Made by a program: the position numbers and the translations under genes
From: Polaribacter marinaquae
Lineage (GTDB): Bacteria; Bacteroidota; Bacteroidia; Flavobacteriales; Flavobacteriaceae
Direction: 5' to 3'
Assembly (NCBI RefSeq): GCF_038019025.1
Contig: NZ_CP150496.1
Span: forward strand, 151,501 to 215,500
Length of the DNA stretch: 64,000 nt
Notes under the pieces: model-generated
What the model was told of the DNA's origin: nothing
The model's input: only the letters and a program-made list of their open reading frames with translations
The model's database searches: none
Shown here: positions 1 to 10,200 of the stretch, piece by piece
Position numbering within the stretch: position 1 is the first letter of the stretch
Layout of the letters: each line of letters starts with the position of its first letter

Positions 1-300
1 TGCTCCTGAAGAAATACCTAAAACAAAAGGACCTGCTAAAGGATTTCTAAACAATGTTTGCATTAGTAAACCAGCAACAGATAAACCAGAGCCAACCAAA
101 ATAGCGGTAATTGCTTTGGGCAATCTAAAATTTATAATTATTATTTGCCAACTTTCTTTGCTTGTATTATTTGCAAAAAGAATGTTTAAAATGTCTTTTA
201 TTGGTATAGAAACAGAACCTGAACTAATGTTTAAAATAAACAAGAGAAGAAGTACTATAGCTAATAAAATAAAATGTCTTTTATAGTTCTTTTGAAGCAT
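1..300 (-). CDS. FecCD-family ABC transporter permease, partial
   Basis: Only the N-terminal 100 residues are inside the window; the gene runs off the left edge. It starts at an ATG at 300-298. A hydrophobic first segment (about residues 10-25) is followed by the family hallmark: RLPK, then a glycine-rich stretch, then LMQTLFRNPLAGP and LG-SSGA. This is the first conserved block of the BtuC/FecD/FhuB permeases, which form the inner-membrane channel of importers for vitamin B12, haem or ferric siderophores. The substrate cannot be told from this fragment. The gene lies 19 bases downstream of rdgB on the same strand and could share its transcript. A B12 substrate would fit the cobalamin adenosyltransferase and B12-binding regulator further along, but that is only inference. 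Confidence 0.85.
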   Translation of the reverse strand, partial: MLQKNYKRHFILLAIVLLLLFILNISSGSVSIPIKDILNILFANNTSKESWQIIIINFRLPKAITAILVGSGLSVAGLLMQTLFRNPLAGPFVLGISSGA

Positions 301-319
301 TAATTTGTTTTACAAAATT

Positions 320-901
320 TTAAGAATGATTTTTATTTAAGAAATTAACCAACTTCTGTATCGCTAAACCTCTATGCGAAATCTTATTTTTTTCTTCGGA
401 TGGCATTTCTGCAAAAGATTCAGAAAAACCTGCAGGTTTAAATATAGGATCGTAACCAAAACCTTTTTCACCTTGTTTCTCTTTTAAGATTTCTCCTTCA
501 CAAATTCCTTCAAAGATATATTGTTCGTTATTTAAATTTAAGCAAACTGCGGTTCTAAATTGCGCTTTTCTATTTTCTTTGTCTTTTAATTCTAAAAGTA
601 ATTTTTGCATGTTGTTTTCAGAATTTGAAGGCTCACCAGCATATCGAGCAGAAAAAACTCCGGGTTTATTATCTAAACTTTCTACTTCTAAACCAGTATC
701 ATCTGCAAAACAATTAAAGCCATACTTTTTTGTAATATGATTTGCTTTTAATTTAGCATTGCCTTCTAACGTTAATTCAGTTTCATCAACTTCATCAAAA
801 CAGTTTATATCTTTTAAACTTAAAATTTCTATAGAATCAGAAAGTATTTCTTGTACTTCTTTTAGTTTATTTAAGTTATTTGTAGCGAAGACTAATTTCA
901 T
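320..901 (-). CDS. rdgB: RdgB/HAM1 non-canonical purine NTP pyrophosphatase
   Basis: House-cleaning enzyme that hydrolyses dITP, ITP and XTP to the monophosphates and so keeps deaminated purines out of DNA and RNA. The product of 193 residues begins MKLVFATNN, the family's N-terminal phosphate-binding block. It contains FADDTGLEV with the catalytic aspartate, the [11 protein letters not shown] block, [11 protein letters not shown], and SHRGLA near the C-terminus. The frame stays open upstream to a Met at 934, but I place the start at 901 because a -7 promoter box (complement of 922-929) lies inside that extension and the family starts at MKxxxATxN. Length is normal for the family. The FecCD permease gene follows closely. 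Confidence 0.95.
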   Translation of the reverse strand: MKLVFATNNLNKLKEVQEILSDSIEILSLKDINCFDEVDETELTLEGNAKLKANHITKKYGFNCFADDTGLEVESLDNKPGVFSARYAGEPSNSENNMQKLLLELKDKENRKAQFRTAVCLNLNNEQYIFEGICEGEILKEKQGEKGFGYDPIFKPAGFSESFAEMPSEEKNKISHRGLAIQKLVNFLNKNHS

Positions 902-921
902 TTTTAAAACGTAGTTTTTTA

Positions 922-929
922 CAAAAGTA
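922..929 (-). promoter_or_regulatory. Promoter -7 box of rdgB
   Basis: On the minus strand this reads TACTTTTG, an exact match to the Bacteroidota -7 consensus TAnnTTTG, 20 bases upstream of the rdgB ATG. I see no clear -33 TTG. It argues for the start at 901 rather than 934. Confidence 0.55.
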
Positions 930-1146
930 ATCAAACAAAAGTGTTGGTAAAAGAATTGTTTATATTAGTCTTTAATTATTTTAAGGTATTAAAACCTTTT
1001 AAAAAGTTGTTTTTTTAATCGAACAGAATAAAATACTTAAAATAGATGTTCTCTGTAAACCCTTGTTATCATTGGTTTGTCGTGGAAATGTCGGGTTAAA
1101 AAGTAACTAATTAATTTGTAATTTTAAATAACAGCATTAACATTGT

Positions 1147-1965
1147 ATGGAATTTAACAAAAAACATATTATGGAACAACCTGCACTAGGAAAAAAGATT
1201 TTAGAATTAAGAAAGCAAAAAGGTTTTACTCAAGAAGAATTGGTAGAACAATGTAATATTAATGTTAGAACAATTCAAAGAATAGAAGCTGGCGATGTTT
1301 CTCCTAGAAGTTATACAATTAAAGCTATTTTAGAAGTTTTAGGTTTTGATTATGAAACGGTTTTTAAAGAACCTTACCAAGTTGGTAACTTCGATGGAGT
1401 TTTAAGAATAAACAAAAATAGTATCAACAAGCAACTAAACCTGGCAATGATTTTTGGTATTGTTTATTTCTTAACTGTTTTCTTTGAAATAGGAGTTGAT
1501 ATAATAAGTTTAGAAAAAGACAGTGCATTTTTTAAAATGATATACATTATTATAAAAAGTGTTGCTATTATTTCTATGTTTTTATTTTACCGAGGATTTG
1601 TGATTACTGGAGTTCTGTTTCGTAATTATTTATTACAAATAAGCGGATTTTTAATTATTGTTTTTACGTTCTTTTTCTCTTTATTAGATATTACATCCTT
1701 ATACATATGGCAAGACTTTATAGGTGTTTTTGGTATTGCACAATTACTAAGTTATGGTGTTTTAAGCATTCTTTTTGGTATTGCAATTAAAAGATTAATC
1801 AATTTTGGAGATTTATCTAAATGGACAGGAATCTTAGAAATAATTACAGGTGTTTGTTTGCTACTAATTATTTTAGCGCCGATTGCAATTTTTACTCAAC
1901 TTACTGTAGAAATTTTCGAAATAATTTTACTTTACAGAATTTTAATCAATAATAAAACGGAATAG
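1147..1965 (+). CDS. XRE-type helix-turn-helix protein with membrane domain
   Basis: A 272-residue protein. Residues about 14-70 form a Cro/CI-type helix-turn-helix, with LRKQKGFTQEELVEQC as helices 1-2 and NVRTIQRIEAGDVSPR as the recognition region. The rest is hydrophobic, with about five or six predicted membrane segments between residues 95 and 262. The ATG at 1171 (MEQPALGKK) is a plausible alternative start, because the helix-turn-helix begins right after it. This architecture suggests a membrane-tethered regulator that may sense something in or near the membrane; the target is unknown. The gene ends exactly where the convergent rlmH ends, with no spacer. It stands alone on its strand, and its upstream gap of about 245 bases shows no strong promoter match. 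Confidence 0.75.
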   Translation: MEFNKKHIMEQPALGKKILELRKQKGFTQEELVEQCNINVRTIQRIEAGDVSPRSYTIKAILEVLGFDYETVFKEPYQVGNFDGVLRINKNSINKQLNLAMIFGIVYFLTVFFEIGVDIISLEKDSAFFKMIYIIIKSVAIISMFLFYRGFVITGVLFRNYLLQISGFLIIVFTFFFSLLDITSLYIWQDFIGVFGIAQLLSYGVLSILFGIAIKRLINFGDLSKWTGILEIITGVCLLLIILAPIAIFTQLTVEIFEIILLYRILINNKTE

Positions 1966-2439
1966 TTACTCGTGATGATAAGGCTCGTTCTTTAGAATTG
2001 TAAAACCTCTATAAATTTGTTCAACAATAAAAAGACGAATCATTTGATGAGAAAAAGTCATTTTAGATAAAGAAATTTTGCCTGTTGCCTTTTTATAAAC
2101 AGCATCAGAAAAACCATAAGGACCACCAATTACCAATACCAACTGTTTTAAACCAGCATTCATTTTTTTCTGTAAATACTTAGAAAATTCAATAGAAGTA
2201 TAATGTTTTCCTTTATCATCTAGCAATACCAATTGATCGGTATTTTGAAGTTTAGATAAAATTAATTCTCCTTCTTTTTCTTTTTGCTGTATTTCGCTTA
2301 AATTCTTAACATTTTTAATATCTGGTATAATTTCTAACTGAAATTTCACATAATGTTTTAATCGGTTTTCATATTCATTAATCAATAATAAAAGGTTTTT
2401 ATTATCTGTTTTACCGATGGCTAATAATTTAATTTTCAT
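1966..2439 (-). CDS. rlmH: 23S rRNA (pseudouridine-1915-N3)-methyltransferase RlmH
   Basis: SPOUT-class methyltransferase that modifies pseudouridine 1915 in helix 69 of 23S rRNA on the assembled ribosome. The 157-residue product begins MKIKLLAIGK and has the conserved knot region: LVLVIGGPYGFSDAVY, then ISLSKMTFSHQMIRL and the C-terminal VEQIYRGFTILKNEPYHHE. The last block is the almost invariant RlmH tail. Length matches the family (about 155). A TAATTTTG promoter box lies only 5 bases before the ATG, so the mRNA probably has almost no leader. It converges on the XRE membrane gene with directly abutting stop codons. Confidence 0.97.
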   Translation of the reverse strand: MKIKLLAIGKTDNKNLLLLINEYENRLKHYVKFQLEIIPDIKNVKNLSEIQQKEKEGELILSKLQNTDQLVLLDDKGKHYTSIEFSKYLQKKMNAGLKQLVLVIGGPYGFSDAVYKKATGKISLSKMTFSHQMIRLFIVEQIYRGFTILKNEPYHHE

Positions 2440-2443
2440 AAAG

Positions 2444-2451
2444 CAAAATTA
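2444..2451 (-). promoter_or_regulatory. Promoter -7 box of rlmH
   Basis: Minus strand reads TAATTTTG, an exact TAnnTTTG match. It ends 4 bases before the ATG, so the predicted transcription start falls at or next to the start codon. No convincing -33 element is seen. Confidence 0.5.
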
Positions 2452-2526
2452 CAAATTATCAATTAGTAAATTGTTATTCGTAATTCATAATATAAAATAC
2501 TATTTTTACATCAGAATACAGAAAAT

Positions 2527-3387
2527 ATGATATCGAAACAACAATTTGAAAAAGAACTAGAACTTATAATAACCAATGCAATTCGTGAGGATATTGGCGA
2601 TGGAGATCACACGTCTCTTTCTTGTATTCCTGCGGATGCTACTGGTAAAGCAAAATTATTGGTAAAAGACGATGGTATTATTGCGGGTGTAGAATTTGCA
2701 AAACAAGTTTTTTCTTATGTAGATAAAGATTTAGAAGTAGAAACTTTTATAAATGATGGAGAAAAAGTAAAGTACGGCGATGTTGTTTTTCATGTTGCAG
2801 GTAAATCGCAATCTATATTAATGGCAGAGCGTTTGGTTTTAAATGCTATGCAAAGAATGAGTGCAATTGCTACTAAAACAGCTTTTTTTGCTGATTTGTT
2901 AAAAGGTACAAAAACAAAGGTTTTAGATACCAGAAAAACTACGCCAGGAATTAGAGCTCTAGAAAAATGGGCTGTTAAAATTGGTGGCGGAGAAAACCAC
3001 AGGTTTGCTTTGTATGATATGGTAATGATTAAAGACAATCATATAGATTTTGCGGGCGGAATTACAGCGGCAATTACAAAAACTAAGAAATATTTAGCAG
3101 AAAAAAACTTAGACATTAAGATAATTGTAGAAGCAAGAAGTTTAGAAGAAATAAAAGAGATTTTATCTGTAGAAGGTGTTTATAGAATTTTAATAGACAA
3201 CTTTAATTATGAAGATACTAGAAAAGCTGTAGCTTTAATTGGTGATACTTGTTTAACAGAATCTTCTGGCGGAATTAACGAAGATACGATTAGAAAATAC
3301 GCAGAATGTGGCGTAGATTATATTTCTTCTGGTGCATTAACGCATTCTGTTTATAATTTAGATTTAAGTTTAAAAGCAATAGACTAA
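2527..3387 (+). CDS. nadC: Nicotinate-nucleotide pyrophosphorylase (carboxylating)
   Basis: Quinolinate phosphoribosyltransferase: converts quinolinate and PRPP to nicotinate mononucleotide, CO2 and pyrophosphate in de novo NAD synthesis. The 286-residue product has the N-terminal EDIGDGDHTS block and the biotinyl-like domain. The catalytic part shows AERLVLNAMQRMSAIAT, the signature DTRKTTPGIRALEKWAV with the catalytic arginines, GGGENHRF, and MIKDNHIDF. Length and motifs are complete. The stop is followed after a single base by the ATG of the pentapeptide-repeat gene, so the two are almost certainly co-transcribed, with yihY downstream. Confidence 0.97.
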   Translation: MISKQQFEKELELIITNAIREDIGDGDHTSLSCIPADATGKAKLLVKDDGIIAGVEFAKQVFSYVDKDLEVETFINDGEKVKYGDVVFHVAGKSQSILMAERLVLNAMQRMSAIATKTAFFADLLKGTKTKVLDTRKTTPGIRALEKWAVKIGGGENHRFALYDMVMIKDNHIDFAGGITAAITKTKKYLAEKNLDIKIIVEARSLEEIKEILSVEGVYRILIDNFNYEDTRKAVALIGDTCLTESSGGINEDTIRKYAECGVDYISSGALTHSVYNLDLSLKAID

Positions 3388-3388
3388 A

Positions 3389-3961
3389 ATGCTAGACAGT
3401 TTTTTTGATAGCGAAACCTACTCGAAAATAGATTTTACTTCGACCAAAATTAAAAAAGGAGAATACGACAATTGTGTTTTTAACAATTGTAATTTCGAAG
3501 GAATTCATGCGTCAAATATTCAGTTTGTAGAATGTGAGTTTATAGATTGTAATTTTAGTAATACAGTTATAGGAAATACTGCTTTTAAAGATGTTTGTTT
3601 TGTAAATTGTAAGATGATTGGTGTTAAGTTTGATGATGTAGATCCTTTTTTATTAGAACTTTCTTTTAAAGAATGTCAATTAAATTTTACATCATTTTAT
3701 AAACTGAAAATTCCGAATTCTAAATTTCTGAATTGTAATTTAGAAGCAGCAGATTTTACAGAAGCAGTTGTAAACAACTCTTTGTTTGATAAATCCGATT
3801 TAAAAGGAGCTGTTTTCTTTAATACAAATATTGAAAAATCTGATTTTAGAAGTGCTAAAAACTTTAATATCAATCCTAATCAAAATAAATTATCTGGCGC
3901 CAAATTTAGTAGAAGTTCTATCGAAGGACTTTTAATTTCTTATAAAATTGTAATAGAATAA
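3389..3961 (+). CDS. Pentapeptide-repeat protein
   Basis: A 190-residue protein made largely of degenerate pentapeptide repeats of the form A(D/N)LxX, with phenylalanine at the central position in many: NCVFNNCNF, ECEFIDCNF, CNLEAADFTEA, KSDLKGAVF, KSDFRSAKNF. Such repeats fold as a right-handed quadrilateral beta-helix. Layout and size recall the Qnr/MfpA-like group, some of which protect DNA gyrase by DNA mimicry, but most family members have no known role and nothing here proves gyrase binding. Many repeats carry Cys (NCNF, ECEF). It lies 1 base after nadC and 26 bases before yihY, in the middle of a three-gene run. Confidence 0.85.
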   Translation: MLDSFFDSETYSKIDFTSTKIKKGEYDNCVFNNCNFEGIHASNIQFVECEFIDCNFSNTVIGNTAFKDVCFVNCKMIGVKFDDVDPFLLELSFKECQLNFTSFYKLKIPNSKFLNCNLEAADFTEAVVNNSLFDKSDLKGAVFFNTNIEKSDFRSAKNFNINPNQNKLSGAKFSRSSIEGLLISYKIVIE

Positions 3962-3987
3962 TATATATTACTAATTAGTATTAGCTA

Positions 3988-4932
3988 ATGACAAAAGAAA
4001 TAGAAGACAAATTAGAAAAAATACCAATTATAAATATTTTGGTAAAACTCGGTAAGAAAATCAAGATTCCGGGTTTAGAAGGTATGTCTTTATATGATGT
4101 TTTAGAAATGTATTTTATTGGTATTGTAGAAGGGGCTTTAACAACAAGAGCAGGCGGAATTGCATATAGTTTCTTTATGTCAATTTTTCCATTTATGCTA
4201 TTTGTGCTTACTTTAATTCCGTTTTTACCAATAGAAGGTGCTCAAGAAGGTTTATTATCTGTAATTTCTGATGTTTTACCACCAAAAACTTTTGATGCAG
4301 TAGATTCTGTGTTAGTCGATATTATCAAAAATCAATATGGTGGCTTGCTATCATTTGGGTTTATTGGTTCAATATTTTTAATGACAAATGGTGTAAATGC
4401 TATTTTTGGTGGTTTCGAATATTCGTATCATGTTAAAGAAGTAAGAAACGTTTTTCGTTCTTATTTTGTAGCAATGTTAGTATCTATAATTATCGTTTTA
4501 TTTTTACTTGTTACGGTATCTTTAATAATATTTTTCGAATTAATTCTAAAAGACATGGTAACATTAGGTTGGTTAGAAGATAACATTATTTGGATTCAGT
4601 TAGTAAGAGGTTTTATATTTTTATTGATGATATTTTTAACAGTTTCTATGTTATATCATTATGGCGTTAAAGAGGGTAAACATTCTAGGTTTTTTTCTCC
4701 AGGAGCTGTATTTACTACGCTCTTATCAATTTTAACCTTTTATTTATTTAGTTATTATGTAAACGAATTTGCCAAATACAACGAGTTGTATGGTTCTATT
4801 GGTACACTTTTAATATTGATGTTGTTCATTTGGCTAAATGCAATTATACTTTTGCTTGGTTTCGAATTAAACGCTTCTATTTACTCTTTAAGAAGGTTAA
4901 ATAAAACCTTTAGAACACCTAAAAAATTATAA
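3988..4932 (+). CDS. YihY/BrkB-family inner membrane protein
   Basis: A 314-residue integral membrane protein of the YihY/virulence-factor BrkB family (once mistaken for ribonuclease BN). Six hydrophobic segments can be seen between residues about 45 and 300. The family-typical TTRAGGIAYSFFMSIFPF comes before the first of them, a GGLLSFGFIGSIFLM block follows in the middle, and YGSIGTLLILMLFIWLNA with a GFELNA motif sits near the end. The C-terminal tail is basic. Function in the family is poorly known. Last gene of the nadC / pentapeptide / yihY run; 103 bases separate it from hisS. Confidence 0.88.
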   Translation: MTKEIEDKLEKIPIINILVKLGKKIKIPGLEGMSLYDVLEMYFIGIVEGALTTRAGGIAYSFFMSIFPFMLFVLTLIPFLPIEGAQEGLLSVISDVLPPKTFDAVDSVLVDIIKNQYGGLLSFGFIGSIFLMTNGVNAIFGGFEYSYHVKEVRNVFRSYFVAMLVSIIIVLFLLVTVSLIIFFELILKDMVTLGWLEDNIIWIQLVRGFIFLLMIFLTVSMLYHYGVKEGKHSRFFSPGAVFTTLLSILTFYLFSYYVNEFAKYNELYGSIGTLLILMLFIWLNAIILLLGFELNASIYSLRRLNKTFRTPKKL

Positions 4933-5035
4933 CTTTTTCACGATATTTGCACTCGCAATTTTTAATTGAGAATATTTAATTTAAGCAATTGGTTTTGGTA
5001 AAACTGCTAAAACTAAAAACTAAAAACTTTTTTTA

Positions 5036-6403
5036 ATGAAACCAAGCATCCCAAAAGGAACAAGAGATTTTTCGCCAACAGAAGTAGCAAACAGAACGTA
5101 TATCATGAATACGATAAAAACTGCGTTTGAAACTTTTGGATTTCAGCCAATAGAAACACCAAGTTTCGAAAACTCATCAACTTTAATGGGTAAATATGGT
5201 GAAGAAGGAGATAGGCTTATTTTTAAGATTTTAAACTCAGGAGATTTTCTTAAAAAAGCTGACGAAAAACTTTTATCAGAAAAAAATAGTTTAAAAGTTA
5301 CTTCTCAAATATCAGAAAAAGCATTGCGTTATGATTTAACAGTGCCTTTTGCACGTTATGTTGTGCAACATCAAAACGATATTACTTTTCCTTTTAAGCG
5401 TTATCAAGTTCAGCCAGTTTGGAGAGCAGATAGACCGCAAAAAGGAAGATTTAGAGAGTTTTTTCAATGTGATGCAGATGTTGTTGGTAGTAAATCTTTA
5501 TGGCAAGAAGTTGAGTTTGTACAATTATATGATGCTGTTTTTAGCGAACTAGGTTTGGCAAAAACAACTATAAAAATGAATAACAGAAAAATACTTTCTG
5601 GTATTGCAGAGGTAATTGGCGCTCAAGATAAATTAATAGATTTTACGGTTGCTTTAGATAAATTAGACAAAATTGGTAAAGATGGTGTTGTAAAAGAAAT
5701 GTTATCTAAAGGAATTACCGAAGATGCTATCGAAAAAGTACAACCATTATTCGATTTTTCTGGTTCTAATATAGATAAATTAACTTCTTTAGAAGCAATG
5801 TTGGCTTCTTCTGTAGAAGGAACAAACGGAGTAGAAGAGTTGCGTTTTGTAATAGATTCTATTGAAGGTTTAGGTTTAGAAACTGCTAACTTAGAAATAG
5901 ATGTAACTTTAGCTAGAGGTTTAAATTATTACACAGGTGCAATTTTTGAAGTTGCAGCACCAGAAGGCGTAAAAATGGGTTCTATTGGCGGTGGAGGAAG
6001 ATATGATGATTTAACAGGGATCTTTGGTTTAAAAGATGTTTCTGGAGTTGGTATTTCTTTCGGATTAGATAGAATTTACTTAGTATTAGAAGAATTAGGA
6101 TTATTTAAATCTGTAGATTTACCAAAACCTAAGGTTGTTTTTCTAAATTTTGAAGCAGAGACGGATTTGTTAAAAATGAAAGCTATTAAAGAATTGAGAA
6201 ATCACAATATCAAATCAGAATTTTATCCAGATTTAGGTGAAAGTAATAAGGCGCAAAAACGACAATGGAAATACGTAACAAATAGAGCAATAGAATTTGT
6301 TGTTTCTAAAGTTGAGAATGATATTTTTACTTTAAAAAATATGATTTCTGGTGAACAGAATGATGTTTCATTAGAAGAATTAATTTCAGAATTAAAAGCT
6401 TAA
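5036..6403 (+). CDS. hisS: Histidyl-tRNA synthetase
   Basis: Class II aminoacyl-tRNA synthetase that charges tRNA-His. The 455-residue product has motif 1 near the N-terminus (GTRDFSP, then PIETPSFE), motif 2 around RYQVQPVWRADRPQKGRFREF, the two histidine-binding boxes LARGLNYYTGAIFEV and GSIGGGGRYDDL, and motif 3 GVGISFGLDRI. The C-terminal anticodon-binding domain starts near residue 365. Compared with the E. coli type it has an insert after the first box (around residues 55-95), which I believe is usual in Bacteroidota. The upstream 103 bases are A-rich with short direct repeats and show only an imperfect -7 box near 4943. Confidence 0.97.
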   Translation: MKPSIPKGTRDFSPTEVANRTYIMNTIKTAFETFGFQPIETPSFENSSTLMGKYGEEGDRLIFKILNSGDFLKKADEKLLSEKNSLKVTSQISEKALRYDLTVPFARYVVQHQNDITFPFKRYQVQPVWRADRPQKGRFREFFQCDADVVGSKSLWQEVEFVQLYDAVFSELGLAKTTIKMNNRKILSGIAEVIGAQDKLIDFTVALDKLDKIGKDGVVKEMLSKGITEDAIEKVQPLFDFSGSNIDKLTSLEAMLASSVEGTNGVEELRFVIDSIEGLGLETANLEIDVTLARGLNYYTGAIFEVAAPEGVKMGSIGGGGRYDDLTGIFGLKDVSGVGISFGLDRIYLVLEELGLFKSVDLPKPKVVFLNFEAETDLLKMKAIKELRNHNIKSEFYPDLGESNKAQKRQWKYVTNRAIEFVVSKVENDIFTLKNMISGEQNDVSLEELISELKA

Positions 6404-6463
6404 TAAATTATAGTTAGATAGTTTATATTTATTAAGAAATTAAGATAATACGTTGCAAAGACG

Positions 6464-6471
6464 TAAATTTG
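6464..6471 (+). promoter_or_regulatory. Promoter -7 box of folE
   Basis: TAAATTTG, an exact match to the Bacteroidota -7 consensus, 19 bases before the folE ATG at 6491. A clear -33 TTG at the right distance is not visible. Confidence 0.5.
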
Positions 6472-6490
6472 CACTATAATTAAGAATGAA

Positions 6491-7177
6491 ATGTTTGAAT
6501 TGAACAGCAAAATGAATGACGAAAGAATTGAAGATTTAGGAGAAAATCACGTGGCAACATCTGCAGAAAACCCTGTAAGACCAGATGCTTTTGATATTTC
6601 TAACGAAGAAAAAATAGCAAAGATAGAAGAAAGTGTTAAAGATATTCTATACACTCTTGGTATGGATTTAACAGATGATAGCATGCAAGGAACTCCTAAA
6701 AGAGTAGCAAAAGCATTTGTTAATGAAATGTTTATGGGCTTAGATCCTAAAAACAAGCCAAAAGCTTCTACATTCGATAATAACTACAATTATGGTGAAA
6801 TGCTAGTTGAAAAAAACATTGTTGTTTATTCTACTTGCGAGCACCACTTGTTACCAATTATTGGTAGAGCTCATGTTGCTTATATTTCTGACGGTAAAGT
6901 AATTGGTCTTTCTAAAATGAATAGAATTGTTGAGTATTTTGCAAAAAGACCACAAGTGCAAGAACGTTTAACTATGCAAATAGTTCAGGCAATGCAAGAA
7001 GCATTAGGTACAGACGATGTTGCTTGTGTAATAGATGCAAAACATTTGTGTGTAAACTCAAGAGGAATTAAAGATATCGAAAGTTCTACTGTAACTGCAG
7101 AATTTGGCGGAAAGTTTAACGAAAAAGAAACAAAAAGAGAGTTTTTAGACTACCTTAAAATGGATACTAAATTCTAA
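6491..7177 (+). CDS. folE: GTP cyclohydrolase I
   Basis: Converts GTP to 7,8-dihydroneopterin triphosphate, first step of tetrahydrofolate and pterin synthesis. The 228-residue product has the zinc site: Cys116 and His119 in STCEHHLLP, and Cys187 in KHLCVNSRGI. It also has the GKVIGLSKMNRIVEYFAKRP block that lines the active site. The N-terminal 35 residues are a poorly conserved extension, so the exact start (6491 or the Met eight codons later) is uncertain. A strong bidirectional terminator follows and separates it from the convergent secA. Confidence 0.96.
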   Translation: MFELNSKMNDERIEDLGENHVATSAENPVRPDAFDISNEEKIAKIEESVKDILYTLGMDLTDDSMQGTPKRVAKAFVNEMFMGLDPKNKPKASTFDNNYNYGEMLVEKNIVVYSTCEHHLLPIIGRAHVAYISDGKVIGLSKMNRIVEYFAKRPQVQERLTMQIVQAMQEALGTDDVACVIDAKHLCVNSRGIKDIESSTVTAEFGGKFNEKETKREFLDYLKMDTKF

Positions 7178-7201
7178 ATTTAGTAAATATTACCATACAT
7201 T

Positions 7202-7236
7202 AAAAAGCCGTTTAGATTTTTCTAAACGGCTTTTTT
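7202..7236. terminator. Bidirectional terminator between folE and secA
   Basis: Hairpin AAAAAGCCGTTTAGA / TCTAAACGGCTTTTT with a TTTT loop, with T-runs on both strands. It fits termination of folE (plus) and secA (minus), whose ends face each other. Confidence 0.9.
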
Positions 7237-7256
7237 GTATATAATAAATTGGTATT

Positions 7257-10200
7257 TTATTTGTTAACTAAAACCCATTCACCTTTTTCAATTAAAGGTA
7301 TTGCTTGTTTAAATTTCACTACTTTTTCTTCGCCACTCATAACGTTTTTAATAGTAACACGCTCGTTTCTACCAACTTTGGGTTGGTCTCTAACAATTGT
7401 TTCTACAGGTTCAGATGGCTGTTGTTTAGAGTTAGAAATAGCTTGCTCTGTAGTATTTTGAACATCGGCTTTACTTGTATTTAAACTCTCTCTTCTAACT
7501 TCCTTTGCTTCAGAAATCTGATTAGAATCTTGTGTTGGTAATTCACCTTTAAATAAGAATGATAATACTTCTTTATTGATTTCATCTACAGTTTTCTTAA
7601 ACAACTCGAACGCTTCAAACTTATAAATTAATAAAGGATCTTTTTGTTCATAAGATGCATTTTGTACAGAATGCTTCAATTCATCCATTTTACGCAAATG
7701 CTCTTTCCAGTTTTCATCTATAATAGCTAAAGTTATATTTTTTTCGAAATCTGTTACTAAACTTTTACCTTCACTTTCATATGCTTCTTTTAAGTTTGTA
7801 ACAACTTGTAAAGATTTTATACCATCTGTAAAAGGAACCACAATTCTCTCATAACGATCACCTTCATTTTCAAAAACATCTTTAATTACAGGAAAAGCTA
7901 AAACTGCATTTCTTTCAATTTTGTTTTTGTAATGTTCTGTTATTAGATCATATAATTTATCTGCCAATTCTTTTTCTGAAAGCTTGTTGAATTCTTCTTC
8001 TGAAAAAGGAGAAGTCATTGAAGAAAACTTAATTAATTCGAATTCGAAATTCTGATAATCTCTTGCGGCTTTATTGTTATTTATTATTGATTCACAAGTT
8101 TCATAAATCATATTTGCAATATCTAATTGCAAACGTTTACCATCTAAAGCATTTCTTCTTCTTTTATAAACAAACTCTCTTTGAGCGTTCATAATATCAT
8201 CATATTCTAAAAGACGTTTACGAATACCAAAGTTGTTTTCTTCTACTTTTTTCTGAGCTCTTTCAATAGATTTAGAAATCATAGAGTGTTGAATTACTTC
8301 ACCTTCTTTTAATCCCATTCTATCCATCATTTTTGCAATTCTATCAGAACCGAAAAGACGCATTAAGTTATCATCTAAAGCAACATAAAATTGAGAAGAA
8401 CCAACATCACCTTGCCTACCAGCACGACCTCTTAATTGTCTGTCTACACGACGAGAATCATGACGTTCTGTACCTATAATAGCCAAACCACCAGCAGCTT
8501 TAACTTCATCTGAAAGTTTAATATCTGTACCTCGACCTGCCATGTTTGTTGCAATTGTAACAACACCAGGTTTACCAGCTTCTGCAACTACATCTGCTTC
8601 TCTTTTGTGTAATTTTGCATTTAAAATATTATGAGGAATTTTACGCATTTGTAACATTCTACCTAATAATTCTGATATTTCTACAGATGTTGTACCAACA
8701 AGTACGGGTCTTTTTTCTGCAACTAATTTAACTATATCTTCTATAACTGCATTGTATTTTTCACGAGCAGTTTTGTAAACTAAATCTTCTTTATCGTCTC
8801 TTTGAATTGGTCTGTTTGTAGGGATTTCTACAACATCTAACTTGTAGATTTCCCATAATTCTCCTGCTTCTGTAATTGCAGTACCTGTCATACCAGATAA
8901 TTTACGGTACATTCTAAAGTAATTTTGAAGTGTAACTGTAGCAAATGTTTGCGTAGCATCTTCAATTTTTACATTTTCTTTAGCTTCGATTGCTTGGTGT
9001 AAACCATCAGAATAACGACGACCATCCATAATACGTCCCGTTTGTTCATCAACAATCATAACTTTATTATCCATAACAACATATTCTACATCTTTTTCAA
9101 AAACGGTATACGCTTTTAAAAGTTGGTTCATTGTATGAATACGCTCGCTTTTAATACTAAAGTCTTTATAAAGTTCTTCTTTTAAAGAAGCTTTTTCTTC
9201 TGGTGAAGCATCAGAACTATCGATACTTCCTATTTTTACACCAATATCTGGTAAAACAAAGAAAGTTTCGTTTTGTGTTTTTTCTGATAAATGTGCGATA
9301 CCTTTATCTGTTAAATCAATTTGATTATTTTTTTCTTCGATAACAAACCAAAGTGCCTCATCTACTTCTGGCATTAATTTGTTATTGTCTTGCATGTAGT
9401 AGTTTTCTGTCTTTTGAAGAATTTGCTTGATTCCTTCTTGTGATAAAAACTTAATTAATGCTTTGTTTTTTGGTAAACCTCTGTAAACTCTTAATAATTG
9501 AAAACCACCTTCTTTTGTATCGCCAGCAGCAATAAGTTTTTTAGCTTCTGCTAAAACACCGATTAAATACTTACTTTGTATTCCTACTAATTCGTTAACT
9601 AAAGGTTTTAACTCGTTAAACTCGTGTCTGTCTCCTTGTGGTACGGGTCCAGATATTATTAAAGGTGTTCTTGCATCATCAATTAAAACAGAATCAACTT
9701 CATCAATAATTGCATAATTTGGCGCTCTTTGCACTAAATCGTCTTTAGAGCTTGCCATATTATCTCTTAAGTAATCGAAACCAAATTCGTTATTTGTTCC
9801 GTAAGTAATATCTGCATTATAAGCTTTTCTACGTGCATCTGAATTTGGTTGGTGATAATCGATACAATCTGTTGTAAAGCCATGGAATTCAAAAATTGGT
9901 CCCATCCAAGCTTTATCACGTTTTGCTAAATAATCATTTACAGTAACTAAGTGTACACCATTACCTGTTAAGGCATTTAAATAAACAGGAAGTGTAGAAA
10001 CTAAAGTTTTACCTTCACCTGTCATCATTTCTGCAATTTTACCTTGATGTAAAACAGAACCACCAATTAATTGCACGTCATAATGTACCATATCCCAAGT
10101 TACAGGTTTCCCTGCAGCATCCCAAGAATTAGCCCAAATAGCTTTGTCACCATCTAATGTAACGTGATCTCTTTCGCCAGATAACTCTCTATCATAAGGA

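Noticed and set aside
902..934. N-terminal extension of rdgB to the Met at 934
   Set aside because: The extra codons contain a perfect -7 promoter box, and the family starts at MKLVFATNN.
4990..5030. A-rich direct repeats upstream of hisS (AAACTAAAAACTAAAAAC)
   Set aside because: Low-complexity AT sequence of a kind expected in leaders of this genome; no pairing or motif to support a regulatory element.
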